DNA from: Trema orientale | Taxonomy: Eukaryota > Streptophyta > Magnoliopsida > Rosales > Cannabaceae | Reading direction: 5' to 3' | DNA length: 64,000 nt | Assembly: GCA_002914845.1 (NCBI GenBank) | Contig: JXTC01000405.1 | Span: 51,748-115,747, forward strand | In this document: positions 33,344 to 45,370 of the stretch, in pieces | Layout: each line of letters starts with the position of its first letter | Numbering within the stretch: the stretch's first letter is position 1 | Made by a program: the position numbers and the translations under genes | Notes under the pieces: model-generated | Seen by the model: only the letters and a program-made list of their open reading frames with translations | The model's database searches: none | Told to the model about the DNA's origin: nothing

Positions 33344-33612
33344 GTTAAAATGACCGAGTGGTCTAAGGCACCAGACTCGTGAGAAGGTGATAGGGTTGTT
33401 TGTGGTTGAGTGTGAATTTAATAATGAAAATGGTAAAATTCGGATTACTTTATTGAATATGGACTGAAAATTAGCCAGGACTNCTATTCGCTGCCAGCTC
33501 ATTAACCTTGCACCATTACTACGCTAATTTTGCTTAGTTTTCCTTCGAGCATAGGTAAAACGCAGTGGAGGCTTATCAGAAGGCAAGGTTCAAATTTCAC
33601 TTTTGATAAATT
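33344..33612 (+). pseudogene. tRNA-Leu-like pseudogene split in two halves
   Basis: 33344-33378 resembles the 5' half of plant tRNA-Leu(CAA), with the D-arm 'gaccgagtggtctaaggc' and 'accagactc'. At about 33587-33612 'ggttcaaatttcac' followed by 'ttttgata' resembles the T-loop and 3' acceptor strand. The outer seven bases of each half can still pair (GUUAAAA with UUUUGAU, two G-U pairs). The anticodon part is missing and about 205 bases lie between the halves. The T stem is decayed, so it is not a working tRNA gene. Confidence 0.5.
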
Positions 33613-33648
33613 CCTTGGGGTCTGATTGGTTTGCAATTGGAAAACTGA

Positions 33649-33692
33649 GGGTGCGTTTAGTATAGGATTCGAATCCTATACCAAACGCACCC
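33649..33692. repeat. 44-bp near-perfect palindrome
   Basis: Starts 'gggtgcgttt', centre 'aggattcgaatcct', ends 'aaacgcaccc'; only one base pair of the 22 mismatches. Flanked by TGA on both sides (33646-33648, 33693-33695), possibly a 3-bp target duplication. It looks like two element ends joined with the interior lost. Confidence 0.6.
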
Positions 33693-34526
33693 TGAATTTT
33701 TTTCAAATAAGGGTGTATCGGAACCAAGAATCTAGAAATAAATAGTAAAACATGTTCAAGTAAATAATTAAACTACTTAAGAGACCCAAGATTGTTTTGC
33801 GTCGTCACATTCCCTTTTTTCCCTTTTTTTTTTTTCCCCCTTACTTTCACTGCTGTTAATATATGTCTGCAATTGTTCTCTACTTAGAATTGTTCACTCA
33901 TTGACAATTACATAACGCAATACTAACAATAATACGATGATAATGAAAAAACAGAAATAAGTTGGAAGCTATTTATCAAATCTCACGAACTTAAATAAGT
34001 ATTTCTATTCACTACTTCCAGTTATAGGTCAAAGCAACCAATCAATCAATGGAGAAGAACAAAGTACATATCAAATTGCATTTATATACAGTCCCTATTA
34101 GTTTGATATAATTGAGCCCCGTTTTGAACTACCTTGAGTCAGACAGATAGCATAGCATTCACAAAAGAAACAACAACGCAGAGGAGGGTACTATAAGAAA
34201 GCAGTGACCCACCCTCATAGTAGAACTAGAAGCTTCCCAACAAACGTTGGATATTCTATTAGTTAGATTTTCACAAAATTACTTTTTTCTTTCATTCAAA
34301 ATGCAATTCACAGAGAGAGAGAGACGAAAGCGTACAAAATGAACGGAAGAGAACAGTCGGAGCAAAATTCCGTTGATTTGTGCCGGGGGACGTTGGCGGA
34401 AGAGGCGGAGGAAGAAAATACTGGAACGTTATGTTGGGAATGGGCTTGGCCTGGGGGTTTTAGATTTAATCGAGTACAAAAGATTGAGGTTTATATTTTG
34501 TTGGACAAAATTCAAACAAGATGTCA

Positions 34527-34545
34527 NNNNNNNNNNNNNNNNNNN
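34527..34545. other. Run of 19 undetermined bases
   Basis: Assembly gap or masked uncertainty; anything spanning it cannot be interpreted. The real gap size may differ. Confidence 0.95.
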
Positions 34546-34671
34546 TTCTTTCAAAAAAAAATACGACATGTCGTATAATCTTTTGTTGCTAATCCAAAAA
34601 CACGTATAGTTCCTATAAACTAATGTAACTTGCTGTACGTATGTCTCAAAAACTATAAGAGGATAAATATC

Positions 34672-35018
34672 ATTTTTATATTTCTATTTTGACATTTTGT
34701 TCGATTTATACTTTCTATTTTTGTTATTATCAACGTTGATTCTTAGATTTGAAATCTGTTACAAATTTATACCCTGACACCAATTTAGAACAGTTAATTT
34801 ATCAGGATGATTCAATAATCTTATTCTCGGATCATTTTTTATATGATTTATTTTTAATTTTTTAAACGACATATTGGTAAATTAACTGCTCTAAATTAGT
34901 GTCAGGGTAAAAATTTATAACAGATTTCAAATCTAAAGATCAATGTTGATGATAATCAAAATATAAGATATAATTTAAACAAAGCGTCAAAATACAGGGT
35001 ATGAAAATGATAATATCC
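34672..35018. mobile_element. Long fold-back MITE
   Basis: Left arm about 34672-34810 and right arm about 34875-35018 are inverted copies: the left has 'gatttgaaatctgttacaaa' and 'accctgacaccaatttagaa', the right their complements. It starts near 'ggataaatatc' and ends 'gataatatccc'. The loop is about 60 bases. It is non-coding; target duplication unclear. Confidence 0.65.
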
Positions 35019-35573
35019 CAATATAAAAACATGGCGGGAAGATAACTCGGGGTGACGTATTGTTAAAAAGTTGACATAAGTCTTAAAAAATATATAACAA
35101 AAAAACAATTAAGTTTTTTCATTTTTTTATCCAAAAAAAGAAAGAAGGTTTTACATACAAAAGCAAGATTGTATTTTACAAATAATTAAATTTAATTTGA
35201 AAATATATAATTTACAACTACCATAAATTGTATTATTAAAAAATTTGTAACAGATTTCAAATCTAAAGATCAATGTTGATGATAATCAAAATATAAGATA
35301 TAATTTAAACAAACCGTCAAAATACAGGATATGAAAATGATAATATCCCAATATAAAAACATGGCGGGAAGATAACTCGGGGTGACGTATTGTTAAAAAG
35401 TTGACATAAGTCTTAAAAAAAATATAACAAAAAAATTATTAAGTTTTTTCATGTTTTTATCAACAAAAAAAAAGAAGGTTTTACATACAAATGCAAGATT
35501 GTATTTTACAAATAATTAAATTTAATTTGAAAATATATAATTTACAACTACCATAAATTGCATTATTAAAAAA
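34908..35573. repeat. 330-bp tandem duplication
   Basis: Two direct copies with a period of 330 bases (for example 'cagatttcaaatctaaagat' at 34921 and again at 35251) run from about 34908 to 35240 and 35241 to 35573, differing at only a few positions. The unit includes the right arm of the fold-back element plus adjoining unique DNA, so the duplication happened after the element inserted and is recent. Confidence 0.85.
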
Positions 35574-36240
35574 TTAAAACAACTTTTGAGACATGCAATT
35601 ATTATTTTTTACCCATATCATCAGAAAAGTTTGTAAATACCTATTTTTGTAAATATCCATTCTTTATTATCCATTTTTGGAGAAATATATGCCACAAATA
35701 TTTGCCACATTTCATGTATAAACCTAAAATTCTACATTGTAAATATATATCATACATATTTTTACACATGAAATGTATTCTTAAAAAATGGGTACTGGTG
35801 AAATAAAATGGAAAAAAGAGTATTGAGCATAAATTTCACTATATCATGTGATCTGTAATGGACCATTTGGCATGGTTTTTACAAGTTGGTCTTTGACTTT
35901 ACCAGTCCTAAAGTAGCCTTTGAGTTTTGGGTCTTCTTGATGAAATATTAAAAGAGTTTTCAAGCCTTTTGAAAGCTTTTCCCTTGGAAAAATTAGGTCA
36001 TATACTTGATTTTTTTTTAAAAAAAAATATTTGAATAATACAACATATTTAAAGTTTTTGAAATATATGGTTTAAAGAACCTAACTGGTTACTAAGCATT
36101 TGACGTTGTATCGTAACCACATGAAAATTAGGCCATAAGTTGAACTTTTTCGAATTATTCAAAAACTGCATATTCGATTTTTTGAAAAAAACAATAATAC
36201 AATATAAGTAACCTAGTAGGTTATCAAAGTTACAAAACAA
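35574..36240. other. AT-rich intergenic sequence left of the Copia element
   Basis: No gene or recognisable element; it ends with the 5-bp target site of the Copia insertion. Confidence 0.5.
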
Positions 36241-36245
36241 CCTAG

Positions 36246-36811
36246 TGTTAAAGGCAAATGTGGGCCTTGCTTTTATGAAAAAGAAAAAAGAAAAAAAAAA
36301 GGAGGGGGAAATGTCAAAAGTATGGGCGCCTATTTTTGGTGAGAAGTAGGTGAAAAAGAAATAAAGGAAATAATAAAAAAAATGGGTCAAAAAGGGAGGC
36401 TTTGATTTCTTTGAATTAGGCGCACACCATTTGATTTCGGCGCCGAATGGCATTCGGTACTAAGTTGAAATGAGAGGGGGTATCAACTATAAATACCCCC
36501 TGCTTTAGCTTCAGAACATCATCCCAACAAAAACAAAAACTCTTAATACAGAGAGATAAAGAAAGAGCTTCAGTTAAGAAGTTCTTGAGAGAATTTTTGT
36601 GAGAAAATTCTTGAGTGTAATTGGGGTCAGGGTTGTGAGTCGTGAGTGTTATAAACACTGTGTACAATTTTCTCCCTATAGTAAAAGATCTGTAGTAGTC
36701 CTGTGGACGTAGCCAAATTGGTGACCCACGTAAATTGTGTGTCTTCTTATTTCTCTTTATTTATCGCTTTCGCAATTTTACGTGCCTACTAGGGAGGTTA
36801 TTTCCCTAACA
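36246..36811 (+). repeat. 5' LTR of the Copia element
   Basis: 566 bp, begins TGTTAAAGG and ends CCCTAACA. A promoter-like 'ctataaatacc' lies at 36487-36497. Confidence 0.95.
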
Positions 36812-36813
36812 AC

Positions 36814-36825
36814 TGGTATCAGAGC
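36814..36825 (+). other. Primer binding site of the Copia element
   Basis: 'tggtatcagagc', complementary to the 3' end of initiator methionine tRNA, two bases after the 5' LTR; typical for plant Copia elements. Confidence 0.9.
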
Positions 36826-39800
36826 ATACCAAGTTGAGTACTGTTCATACGTACGGTACTAATCACGTGTACAATACTATTCACGTATACGATACTGTTC
36901 ACTTGTACAAAAGTCAACAGTAAGAAGCAATGGCTGGAGAAGACGGATCGGGACCCGGTATCAGCAAATTCGACGGTTCAGATTTCTCATTCTGGAGATT
37001 GCAGATTAGAGATTATCTGCATAGCAGGAAATTGCATCAGCCTCTATCAGGAGTGAAACCAGAGAAAATGGAGGATGACGAGTGGAAAGTCCTTGATCGA
37101 CAGGTGTTAGGTGTAATCCGATTGACGCTAACGAGGAACGCTGCTCACAGTGTGGCGGATGCGAAAACCACAGTGGAAATGATGAGCATCCTGTCAGATA
37201 TGTATGAGAAACCGTCGGCAAACAATAAAGTTCATTTGATGAAAAAATTGTTTAATTTAAAGATGGGAGAAGGTGCTTCAGTAGCAGCACATATCAACGA
37301 GTTCAACACGATCGTCTCACAATTGATGTCTGTTGAAATCAAATTTGATGATGAGATTCGTGCTCTTATTCTTCTGGCGTCTTTATCGAATAGTTGGGAA
37401 CCTATGAGAGCGGCGGTTAGTAATTCTGTTGGCAAAGGAAAGTTGCAGTTCAATGATGTCAGGGATCGAGTTCTCGCCGAGGAAGTGCGAAGAGTAGATT
37501 CCGGTGAAAGAACATCATCGAGTTATGTCCTAAATCTCGAGAACAGGGGCAGAAATAATGAGAGGAATTTTAATCGAGGTCGCGGCAGGTCCAAATCAAG
37601 AAATGGTAGAGACAAGTCCAAACCAAGAAGAAAACTAGAGTGCTGGAACTGTGGCAGGCCTAGCCATTTAAAGAAGAACTGTAGAGCACCAAAGAAGGAA
37701 GACAACTCACACAATGCCAATGCTGTGACTGAGGAGGTACAAGAAGCTTTACTATTATCTGTTGATAGTCCAATTGATTCTTGGGTTTTAGACTCAGGAG
37801 ACTCGTTTCATACCACTGCACACCGAGAGATTATTGATAATTATGTTTCTGGTAATTTCGGTAAGGTATATCTGGCCGATGGAGAACCATTAGAAATTGT
37901 TGGTATAGGTGATATTCGTTTGAAGATGTCAAATAGATCGGCGTGGAAAATCCAGAAAGTAAGGCATGTACCAGGCTTGATGAGGAATCTTATCTCGGTA
38001 GGACAGCTTGATGATGATGGATACAACGTGACCTTTTCTAATGGCTCGTGGAAGGTCAGCAAAGGAGCCATGGTTGTTGCTCGAGGAAACAAAACTGGGA
38101 CTCTTTATATGACTTCCAGTTACAGAGATACACTAGCAGCTGTAGATGCCGGTGTTAATTCAAGTCTATGGCACTGTAGACTTGGGCATATGAGCGAGAA
38201 GGGAATGAAGGTGATGCTGTCAAAAGGAAAGCTACCGGAGCTGAAGTCAGTTGAGCATAGTCTCTGTGAAAGCTGTATCTTTGGCAAACAGAAAAGGATG
38301 AGCTTTTCAAAAGGCAGAAGAAAACCATGTGCGGCAAAGTTAGAGCTGGTCCATACAGACGTATGGGGACCATCCCCTGTGACATCCTTTGGAGGCTCAA
38401 GATATTATGTCACTTTCATTGACGATTCGAGCAGAAAGGTATGGGTTTATTTTTTGAAAAATAAATTTGATATCTACGATACCTTTAAGAAGTGGAGAGC
38501 CATGGTAGAAAATGAGACCAATTTGAAAGTAAAGTGTTTGCGATATGATAATGGAGGAGAATATCAAGATGATGAGTTCAAGAGATATTGTGCACTCAGT
38601 GGGATCAAGATGGAGAAAACCATTCCTGGAAAGCCACAACAGAATGGTGTAGCTGAAAGGATGAAAAGGACCCTAAATGAACGTGCCAGGAGTATGAGGT
38701 TACATGCCAGATTACCAAAAATGTTCTGGGCTGAAGCAGTTAACACTGCAGCATTTCTGATCAACAAGGGACCCTCAATACCTCTTGATTTCAAAATACC
38801 AGAAGAGGTTTAGAGTGGTAAAGAGATAAAACTTTCTTTCTTGAAAGTTTTTGGTTGTTTATCCTATATTCATATCGACCCTGCTAGTCGAAGTAAGCTT
38901 GATCCAAAATCCAAGAAGTTCTACTTTGTCGGTTATGGCAATGATGAGTTTGGTTATCGTTTATGGGATAATCAAAGTCAGAAGATTATTAGGAGTAAAG
39001 ATGTTATCTTCAATGAAGATGTGTTGTACAAGGACAGATTGAGCACCAAAGTTGATGGTGCATATCTTGAAGTCAAGAAGACTAATGAAGTGCCGCTGAA
39101 AGACATCCCAGTAAACGATCTGAAGAATAGTAACCATGAAGAAGAGGTAGTTCCAGAGGTAGATCCACAAACTCCTGTAATTGAACTCTGGAGATTCTCC
39201 AGAACCATTCGACCGCCACAAAGATATTCCCCTATATTGCATTATATTCTATTGACTGATAAAGGAGAGCCAGAGACATATGAAGAAGCTGTGCAGGATG
39301 ATGAGTCAATCAAGTGGGAGTTAGCCATGAAAGATGAGTTGGATTCACTGTTGTCCAATCAAACATGGGAGTTGACTGAACTACCAGAAGGAAAGAAGGC
39401 ACTACACAATAAGTGAGTTTACCGAATAAAAGAAGAACATGACGGTAGTAAGCAGTACAAGGCAAGACTTGTTATAAAAGGTTTCCAGCAAAAAGAAGGC
39501 ATTGACTATACCGAAATTTTCTCTCCAGTAGTCAAACTAACCATAATCAGAACAGTACTCGCGTTGGTGGCTAAGGAAGACCTATATCTAGAGCAGCTAG
39601 ATGTCAAAACGACATTTCTCCATGGTGACTTGGAGGAAGAAATTTATATGAAGCAGCCACAAGGCTTCGAGGTACAAGGAACAGAGAAAATGGTGTGCAA
39701 ACTTCAGAAGAGCTTGTATAGTCTTAAACAAGCTCCAAGACAGTGGTACAAGAAGTTTGATGGATTATGAGTAACAATGGTTACTTGAGATGCCAGGTAG

Positions 39801-40885
39801 ATCACTGCTGCTATGTGAAGAAGTTTGACAATACTTACATCATTCTACTTCTATATGTAGATGATATGTTAATTATAGGAGCTTGCATGGAGGAAATTGA
39901 TAAGCTCAAGAAAGAATTGTCGAAGAAATTCTCAATGAAGGACCTAAGAGCAGCAAAGCAAATCCTTGGAATGAGGATTTCTAGAGACAGGGTGAACGGG
40001 ACGTTGAAGCTATCACAAGAGGAATATATAAAGAAGGTGCTTAACAGATTCAACGTAGAAGGAGCAAAGCCTGTGAGTACTCCTGTGGCTAGTCACTTCA
40101 AACTAACCAAAGAGTAGTCACCCTTGACGGAGGAAGAGCAGACCTACATGGCGAAGGTACCTTATGCATCTGCTATTGGTAGTCTTATGTATGCCATGGT
40201 GTGTACTAGATCAAATATAGCCCATGCAATGGGAGTTGTGAGCCGGTATATGAGTAATCCAGGTAAACAACACTGGGAAGCAGTAAAGTGGATTCTAAGA
40301 TATCTGAGAGGCACTACAGACAAGGCCCTATATTTCAGAAAGATAGGTTTAGGCTTACAAGGTTATGTGGATGCTGACATGGCCGGTGATTTAGACGGCA
40401 GGAAGAGTACTACTGGATATGTGTACACTCTTAGAGGTACAGCAGTTAGTTGGATTTCTAAGTTGCAAAAGATTGTTGCACTTTCAACTACTGAGGCAGA
40501 GTACATTGCCGTAACAGAAGCTTACAAAGAGATGATCTGGCTACAATCTTTTTTGGAGGAATTGGGTCACAAGCAACAGAAGAGTGTGTTGCATTGTGAC
40601 AGCCAAAGTGCAATTCACTTGGCAAAGAATCCCGTTTTTCATGCCAGAACGAAACATATACAAGTACGGTATCACTTCATCAGATCAGCTTTGGAAGATA
40701 GAGTCTTAGTGCTTGACAAAATTTCAGGAAGCAAGAATCCTGCAGATATGTTAACAAAGACGGTGACTATTGACAAATTGAAGCTGTGTTCAGTTTCAAT
40801 TGGATTGCAAGCGTGAAGAGGAGAATTGGACTACTACATTGATCAATGTGAAGACAGATTGAAATCAGTCTTCAAGTGGGAGAAT

Positions 40886-41450
40886 TGTTAAAGGCAAATG
40901 TGGGCCTTGCTTTTATGAAAAAGAAAAAAGAAAAAAAAAGGAGGGGGAAATGTCAAAAGTATGGGCGCCTGTTTTTGGTGAGAAGTAGGTGAAAAAGAAA
41001 TAAAGGAAATAATAAAAAAAAGGGGTCAAAAAGGGAGGCTTTGATTTCTTTGAATTAGGCGCACACCATTTGATTTCAGCGCCGAATGGCATTCGGTACT
41101 AAGCTGAAATGAGAAGGAGTATCAACTATAAATACCCCCTGCTTTAGCATCAGAACATCATCCCAACAAAAATAAAAACTCTTAATACAGAGAGATAAAG
41201 AAAGAGCTTCAATTAAGAAGTTCTTGAGAGAATTTTTGTGAGAAAATTCTTGGATGTAATTGAAGTCAGGGTTGTGAGTCGTGAGTGTTATAAATACTGT
41301 GTACAATTTTCTCCCTATAGTAAAAGATCTGTAGTAGTCCCGTGGACGTAGCCAAATTGATGAACTACGTAAATTGTGTGTATTCTTATTTCTCTTTATT
41401 TATCGCTTTCGCAATTTTACGTGCCTACTAGGGAGGTTATTTCCCTAACA
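40886..41450 (+). repeat. 3' LTR of the Copia element
   Basis: 565 bp, about 96-97% identical by eye to the 5' LTR. It is preceded by a purine-rich tract 'aagtgggagaat' at 40874-40885, the likely polypurine tract. Confidence 0.95.
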
Positions 41451-41455
41451 CCTAG

Positions 41456-43562
41456 CTAATAGTTTCAAGTAACCATTTGCGACATAACCAGTAATCATAC
41501 AAAATTTTACTTTACTAGCAGCTTCAAATGACCACTTTCAATATATCAACTAATTTGTTGTTATTCTTTAAAGAAAATTGAAAAACTCTTTTTTTTTCAC
41601 AAAGCGATTTTAAAAACATCATAGATTTATAAACAAGACGAATGAAGTAGAATTGATCAATTAAATTTTTTTTAGAAAATAGTTTTGAATTATGATCCAA
41701 TTTCTCATAAATTAACTCATGGTTCTTGATCAAGAATAATATCTGGTAGAACTTCACAGTTTTTTTTTTCTTCCCATCTATTCTCAAGAGCTTCTTTGAT
41801 TAATTTGGTATGTGGTCACCTCCTTAGTTCCTAATAGAGAGATGTATAGATGAACAAGAAGACACTATTGTATCTCTAATTTCACTGAGATGGTCGAAAC
41901 ACCCGAAAATGTGAAACTTTCCTATCCTTTTTCTATTTGTATGTCACCTATCACTATTCTGTTGGATTAGTGTTTCACATGTGACTACTGTGTATTGCTT
42001 AGGAGAATTTTTTCTTTAAGTATATAAGAGTTATTAATCCTATGGGCTTATTGGCTCAATTGATCGTCAAATTTGTATTGGGCTATGTTTGAGTTATATA
42101 GCAGACCAGATAGATCAAATAGTCCAAGTTTCAATAGATTGGATATCTACAAAATTCTTAATTATGATCAAATCCATCATAAAGAACGTTCTCAACAATT
42201 CACACATCTTATATTCTATGATAACGAAGTTTGAACTAAAGAATCGAAACTAGTCTTTTGGTAACTCAAAAAGAGAAAATACATAAAAGCAAGTAAATTA
42301 ATAATTAGGATTAAGGTAATCTTGCAATAGTGCTAGAATAGTAAAAATATAATACTGAGTTACGTACTTATCTCAACTTTTATTTTCACTCGATCATGTT
42401 CAATACACAATTATTCTATCTTTTATGTTCAGGATGTGAACTCTTTAAGGAAGACACAATGAAATAAAGAATTATATTGTCTCCCACATACGAAAACTTC
42501 AAATGAGTATTTTTTATGGGACTTGCATAAATTGTCTCTCTTCCTCTCTCATCGAGTCAGCCTTTGAAACATGATGATGGTACATCTCTCTCGAAATAGT
42601 AAGTTCCAAAAATTACTGGTGGCATTCAATATTTGTCTTTAACTCAATACTTTTTTTAATGTGAACATTCTCTCTTAATTGATGCATCGCCTTATATTAA
42701 TCATTAGCAAGCCATAAAGGGCCCGTTTGGGATAACTTTTACTTCCTGAAGTAAAAGTTCTAGAAGATCTTCCTATAAAAGCTAGTGAGTCCATACTTCA
42801 TTAAAAAAATCTTCTAATTAAAAAAAGATCTTCTGACAATTCATCCAAACACCCCCAAAAGTAACTTTTGGGCTCCAAAAGATCTTTGGAAGCTATTGTA
42901 AACAGCCCAAAGTGTCTTCTTCGGCATCTTGATGGTATAGTCTATCTTAGACTCTCCTTCTGATTGACTGCCTATCTCCCTTCATGCCTTTTAAGATGCA
43001 AACTCTGGAAATTCAAATGATCAAATGTCTATAAGGACTTATGTCGTGTATCTTGGTTCCATTCTAATATTAAAAAAAAAAAGTTCTCGAAAACAATGTC
43101 CGCTCGCTCATCTACAGAAACAAAATATCCAGCAATATTATGCCTACTACCTTTAGGGTTGTGTGGGTTCTCTCCTTATTAAATTAGTCACTAATTCAAC
43201 TTTCGTGTCAATTTATAATTTATTGTGATAATGTTAGTACAATATATCTCTATGCGAATCATTATGTCATTCTAAAATAAAAAAATATCGCCATCGATTT
43301 CTATTTTGTTTGGAATGAAATTCAAAGTGGTGAGTTTCGGGTTGTACATTTCTCCAATTCCGATGAACTTTTAGACATATTAACAAGCCTTTGTCCACTA
43401 CTTGCTTTTGACTTCTATGATTCAAGATTGTTATTTTTGATAGGACAACCATCTTGCTGGTCATATTAATAAATAAATTTACTAATTTGTAAATATAGTG
43501 AGGAATGTCTTCTCATTTACTTATATAAAAATACTTTTTTTAAGGACTATAAATACTATTAT
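41456..43562. other. AT-rich intergenic sequence
   Basis: No gene is visible. A possible MITE lies at about 42720-42912: it starts 'gggcccgtttgggataac' and ends 'gctattgtaaacagccc', with internal fold-back pieces 'ttttacttcctgaagtaaaa' and 'aaaagtaacttttg'. Its start resembles a stretch near 10980. The target duplication is not clear. Confidence 0.45.
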
Positions 43563-43563
43563 G

Positions 43564-44395
43564 TGTTAGGGATAATCCCGAATTCACCAAAGTATAATAC
43601 TCGATGGCTCGTTGCAAAACACGAAGGGGGGGTCCAACTCTCCTCGAGACCAGAGAAGTCACCGCTGAGCCCCAAGAAAAGTAAAACCTGCAAACTCGGC
43701 ATAGAGGACAACCCTCAAGAGCCGAACTGCCTTGGCCTCGGGATACTCTGGGGTATCCGAGGATGCCTCAGAGTTTGGTCAAGATCTTCTATTTATTTAG
43801 GTAAAAGCCTAAGGCCAATCCAATCCCATGAATTATGGGCCATAATTAATCTGATCTCTTAACATCCACTTATAATCTCAAGTCTAAGGTGTGCTATGCT
43901 AACAAATAGACCTGTAACCGAACTACTACAGTGCCAGGAGTCTCATTGCATAAAATGCATATTCTTCAACTAAGATCAAGGGTTAGGATGGCTTAACTCT
44001 TTCCCACGATAATCTAATGGCTCCAGTTCGCTCCAAATCGCATATTTAAGGCCCTTAACCACTACTTTGAGGGTAAGTTAAAGCTTAAGTTCCAAACTCT
44101 GCTTTTCTTTCTCCTTATTTACTCTTCATTTATTGCTTTCTTTGGGAGACTTTCTCTCATTAAAAAACCTTAGTTTGCTAACTTAAGCATTAGGTGCCTT
44201 TGACAGGTACCACACAGGTGCCTAGCACCACCCTCCCCTCGTATTGCAGACCTCGGGATCTCGAGGTCAGGAGAGAGGCCATCATATACATTTTAACTCG
44301 GACCTAGCCCGAGGAGGGAACTTGGACTCGACGTTCAGTAACAACCAGTGGCTAAATTTTTGTTCTTGCACTCATCCATAGCGCTAAGAGGAAAT
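43564..44395 (+). mobile_element. LTR retrotransposon remnant (LTR plus primer-site region), probably Gypsy-type
   Basis: Begins TGTTAGGGATAATCCCG and is richer in GC than its surroundings, with words typical of plant LTRs ('cctcgagaccagagaagtca', 'ctcgggatactctgg'). Around 44376-44395 'catagcgctaagaggaaatt' resembles a worn version of the GGCGCCGTCTGTGGGAAA primer-site region of Gypsy-like elements. Nothing of the internal genes follows. It is an old, fragmentary fossil. Confidence 0.5.
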
Positions 44396-44643
44396 TTTGC
44401 ACTGACATTATGCATAAAGCTACTTCCAATAATTTTGTAGATATAAGTTTTATTTTATACCATTATTGTATTAGATTTTTTTTTATCTTCTATCTTCACT
44501 ATATATTTTTCATTTATTTGTTTCTTTATAAATAAATAATTTGTGGCAAACTAACTTAGTTAAATTTTCCAGCATTATCAATTTTGATCGTCTTTTAGAA
44601 CACATGATAAAAAAAGGAACAATTATAAATTATTAGATTAATA

Positions 44644-45178
44644 GGATAAATGGTCTCTGAATTATCTAACTTGTTACAATTTGGTCCATGAGGTTCTAAT
44701 TTTGGTAATTAAATCCCTAAACTTTTTAATTCTATGCAATTAATTTGGTCCATGAACTTTCTATATAGTAACCTGTTGTTAAAATTATCATGAAAAACAT
44801 ATATACGGAGCATGTGGTAGTATCTATAAAGATATATAAGGGAAAATAAACTGAATAAAAAGGATTTAAAGGGAAGAAAAAAGATATTATTTATATTTTT
44901 TTAGGATTCTTTGAGCTAAAAATTTAGAGAAAACTTTTATGTGTTTGTTCCTTTATACAAAATTCCCAAATTATCACTCAAATACATTTTTAAGACAGTT
45001 CCATGTGCTCTTCATATGTGTTTTTAGTCAAACATTTAATATGTGTTGCAATTCGGAAAGTTCAAGAATTAAATTGTGACAAATCAGAAAGTTCAAGGGC
45101 TTAATTGTGAAAACCAGAAATTTGGGAACCAAATTATCTCAAGTTGGATAGTTCAAGGACCATTTGTGCCACAAATCC
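44644..45178 (+). mobile_element. Mutator-like MITE, family A, copy 4
   Basis: Same sequence order as 8307-8822, with a good right end 'ggaccatttgtgccacaaat' but a shortened left end ('ggataaatggtc'). No clear target duplication; an older copy. Confidence 0.75.
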
Positions 45179-45370
45179 TAATTATTTACAAAATCAGGAC
45201 TTTCATTCAATGAAAAATTCGAAAATTTTGAAATTGCCCCATGTCTCAACTTTGGTTTACGACCATGTCGAATAAAGGAGGAGGTGCAACTGGAAAAGAC
45301 GGTCGAAGTTTTTCGACCACCAGTCGAAAGTAGTCGGAATTAGATTTGATCGCAGACGAAATATTTCAAC

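Larger units (their letters stand above)
32748..34440 (-). promoter_or_regulatory. Upstream region of U11/U12-59K; possible distant leader
   Basis: A pyrimidine-rich minus-strand stretch at about 34440-34300 (C/T-rich, 'ctcttccgccaacgtccccc', then CT repeats) looks like a plant 5' leader with nearby GGCC/GCCCA words. The start codon at 32747 is preceded closely by an AG acceptor-like 'tatctttggtag', so a 5' UTR intron of about 1.5 kb is possible. Only RNA evidence could settle this. The interval also contains the tRNA-like halves and a palindrome listed separately. Confidence 0.3.
36246..41450 (+). mobile_element. Copia LTR retrotransposon, full length but broken
   Basis: About 5.2 kb with two LTRs and a 5-bp target duplication, cctag (36241-36245 and 41451-41455). 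Internal parts run in Copia order. The GAG region starts near 36930 and has a CCHC zinc knuckle (CWNCGRPSHLKKNC). A protease region follows (DSWVLDSG), then integrase with its N-terminal HHCC-type part (WHCRLGHMSEKGM) and catalytic core. Next come reverse transcriptase (QLDVKTTFLHGDLEEEIYMK, LLYVDDMLIIG) and RNase H (HCDSQSAIHLAKNPVFHART). Overall wording is closest to the Tnt1-94/Tork-like group. The coding part is interrupted at roughly four or five places, so it is a fossil. The LTRs differ at only about 20 positions, so the insertion is fairly recent, perhaps one to two million years. Confidence 0.95.

Noticed and set aside
34339-34609. Open frames running into the N run
   Set aside because: They depend on undetermined bases and look like the complement of a pyrimidine-rich leader.
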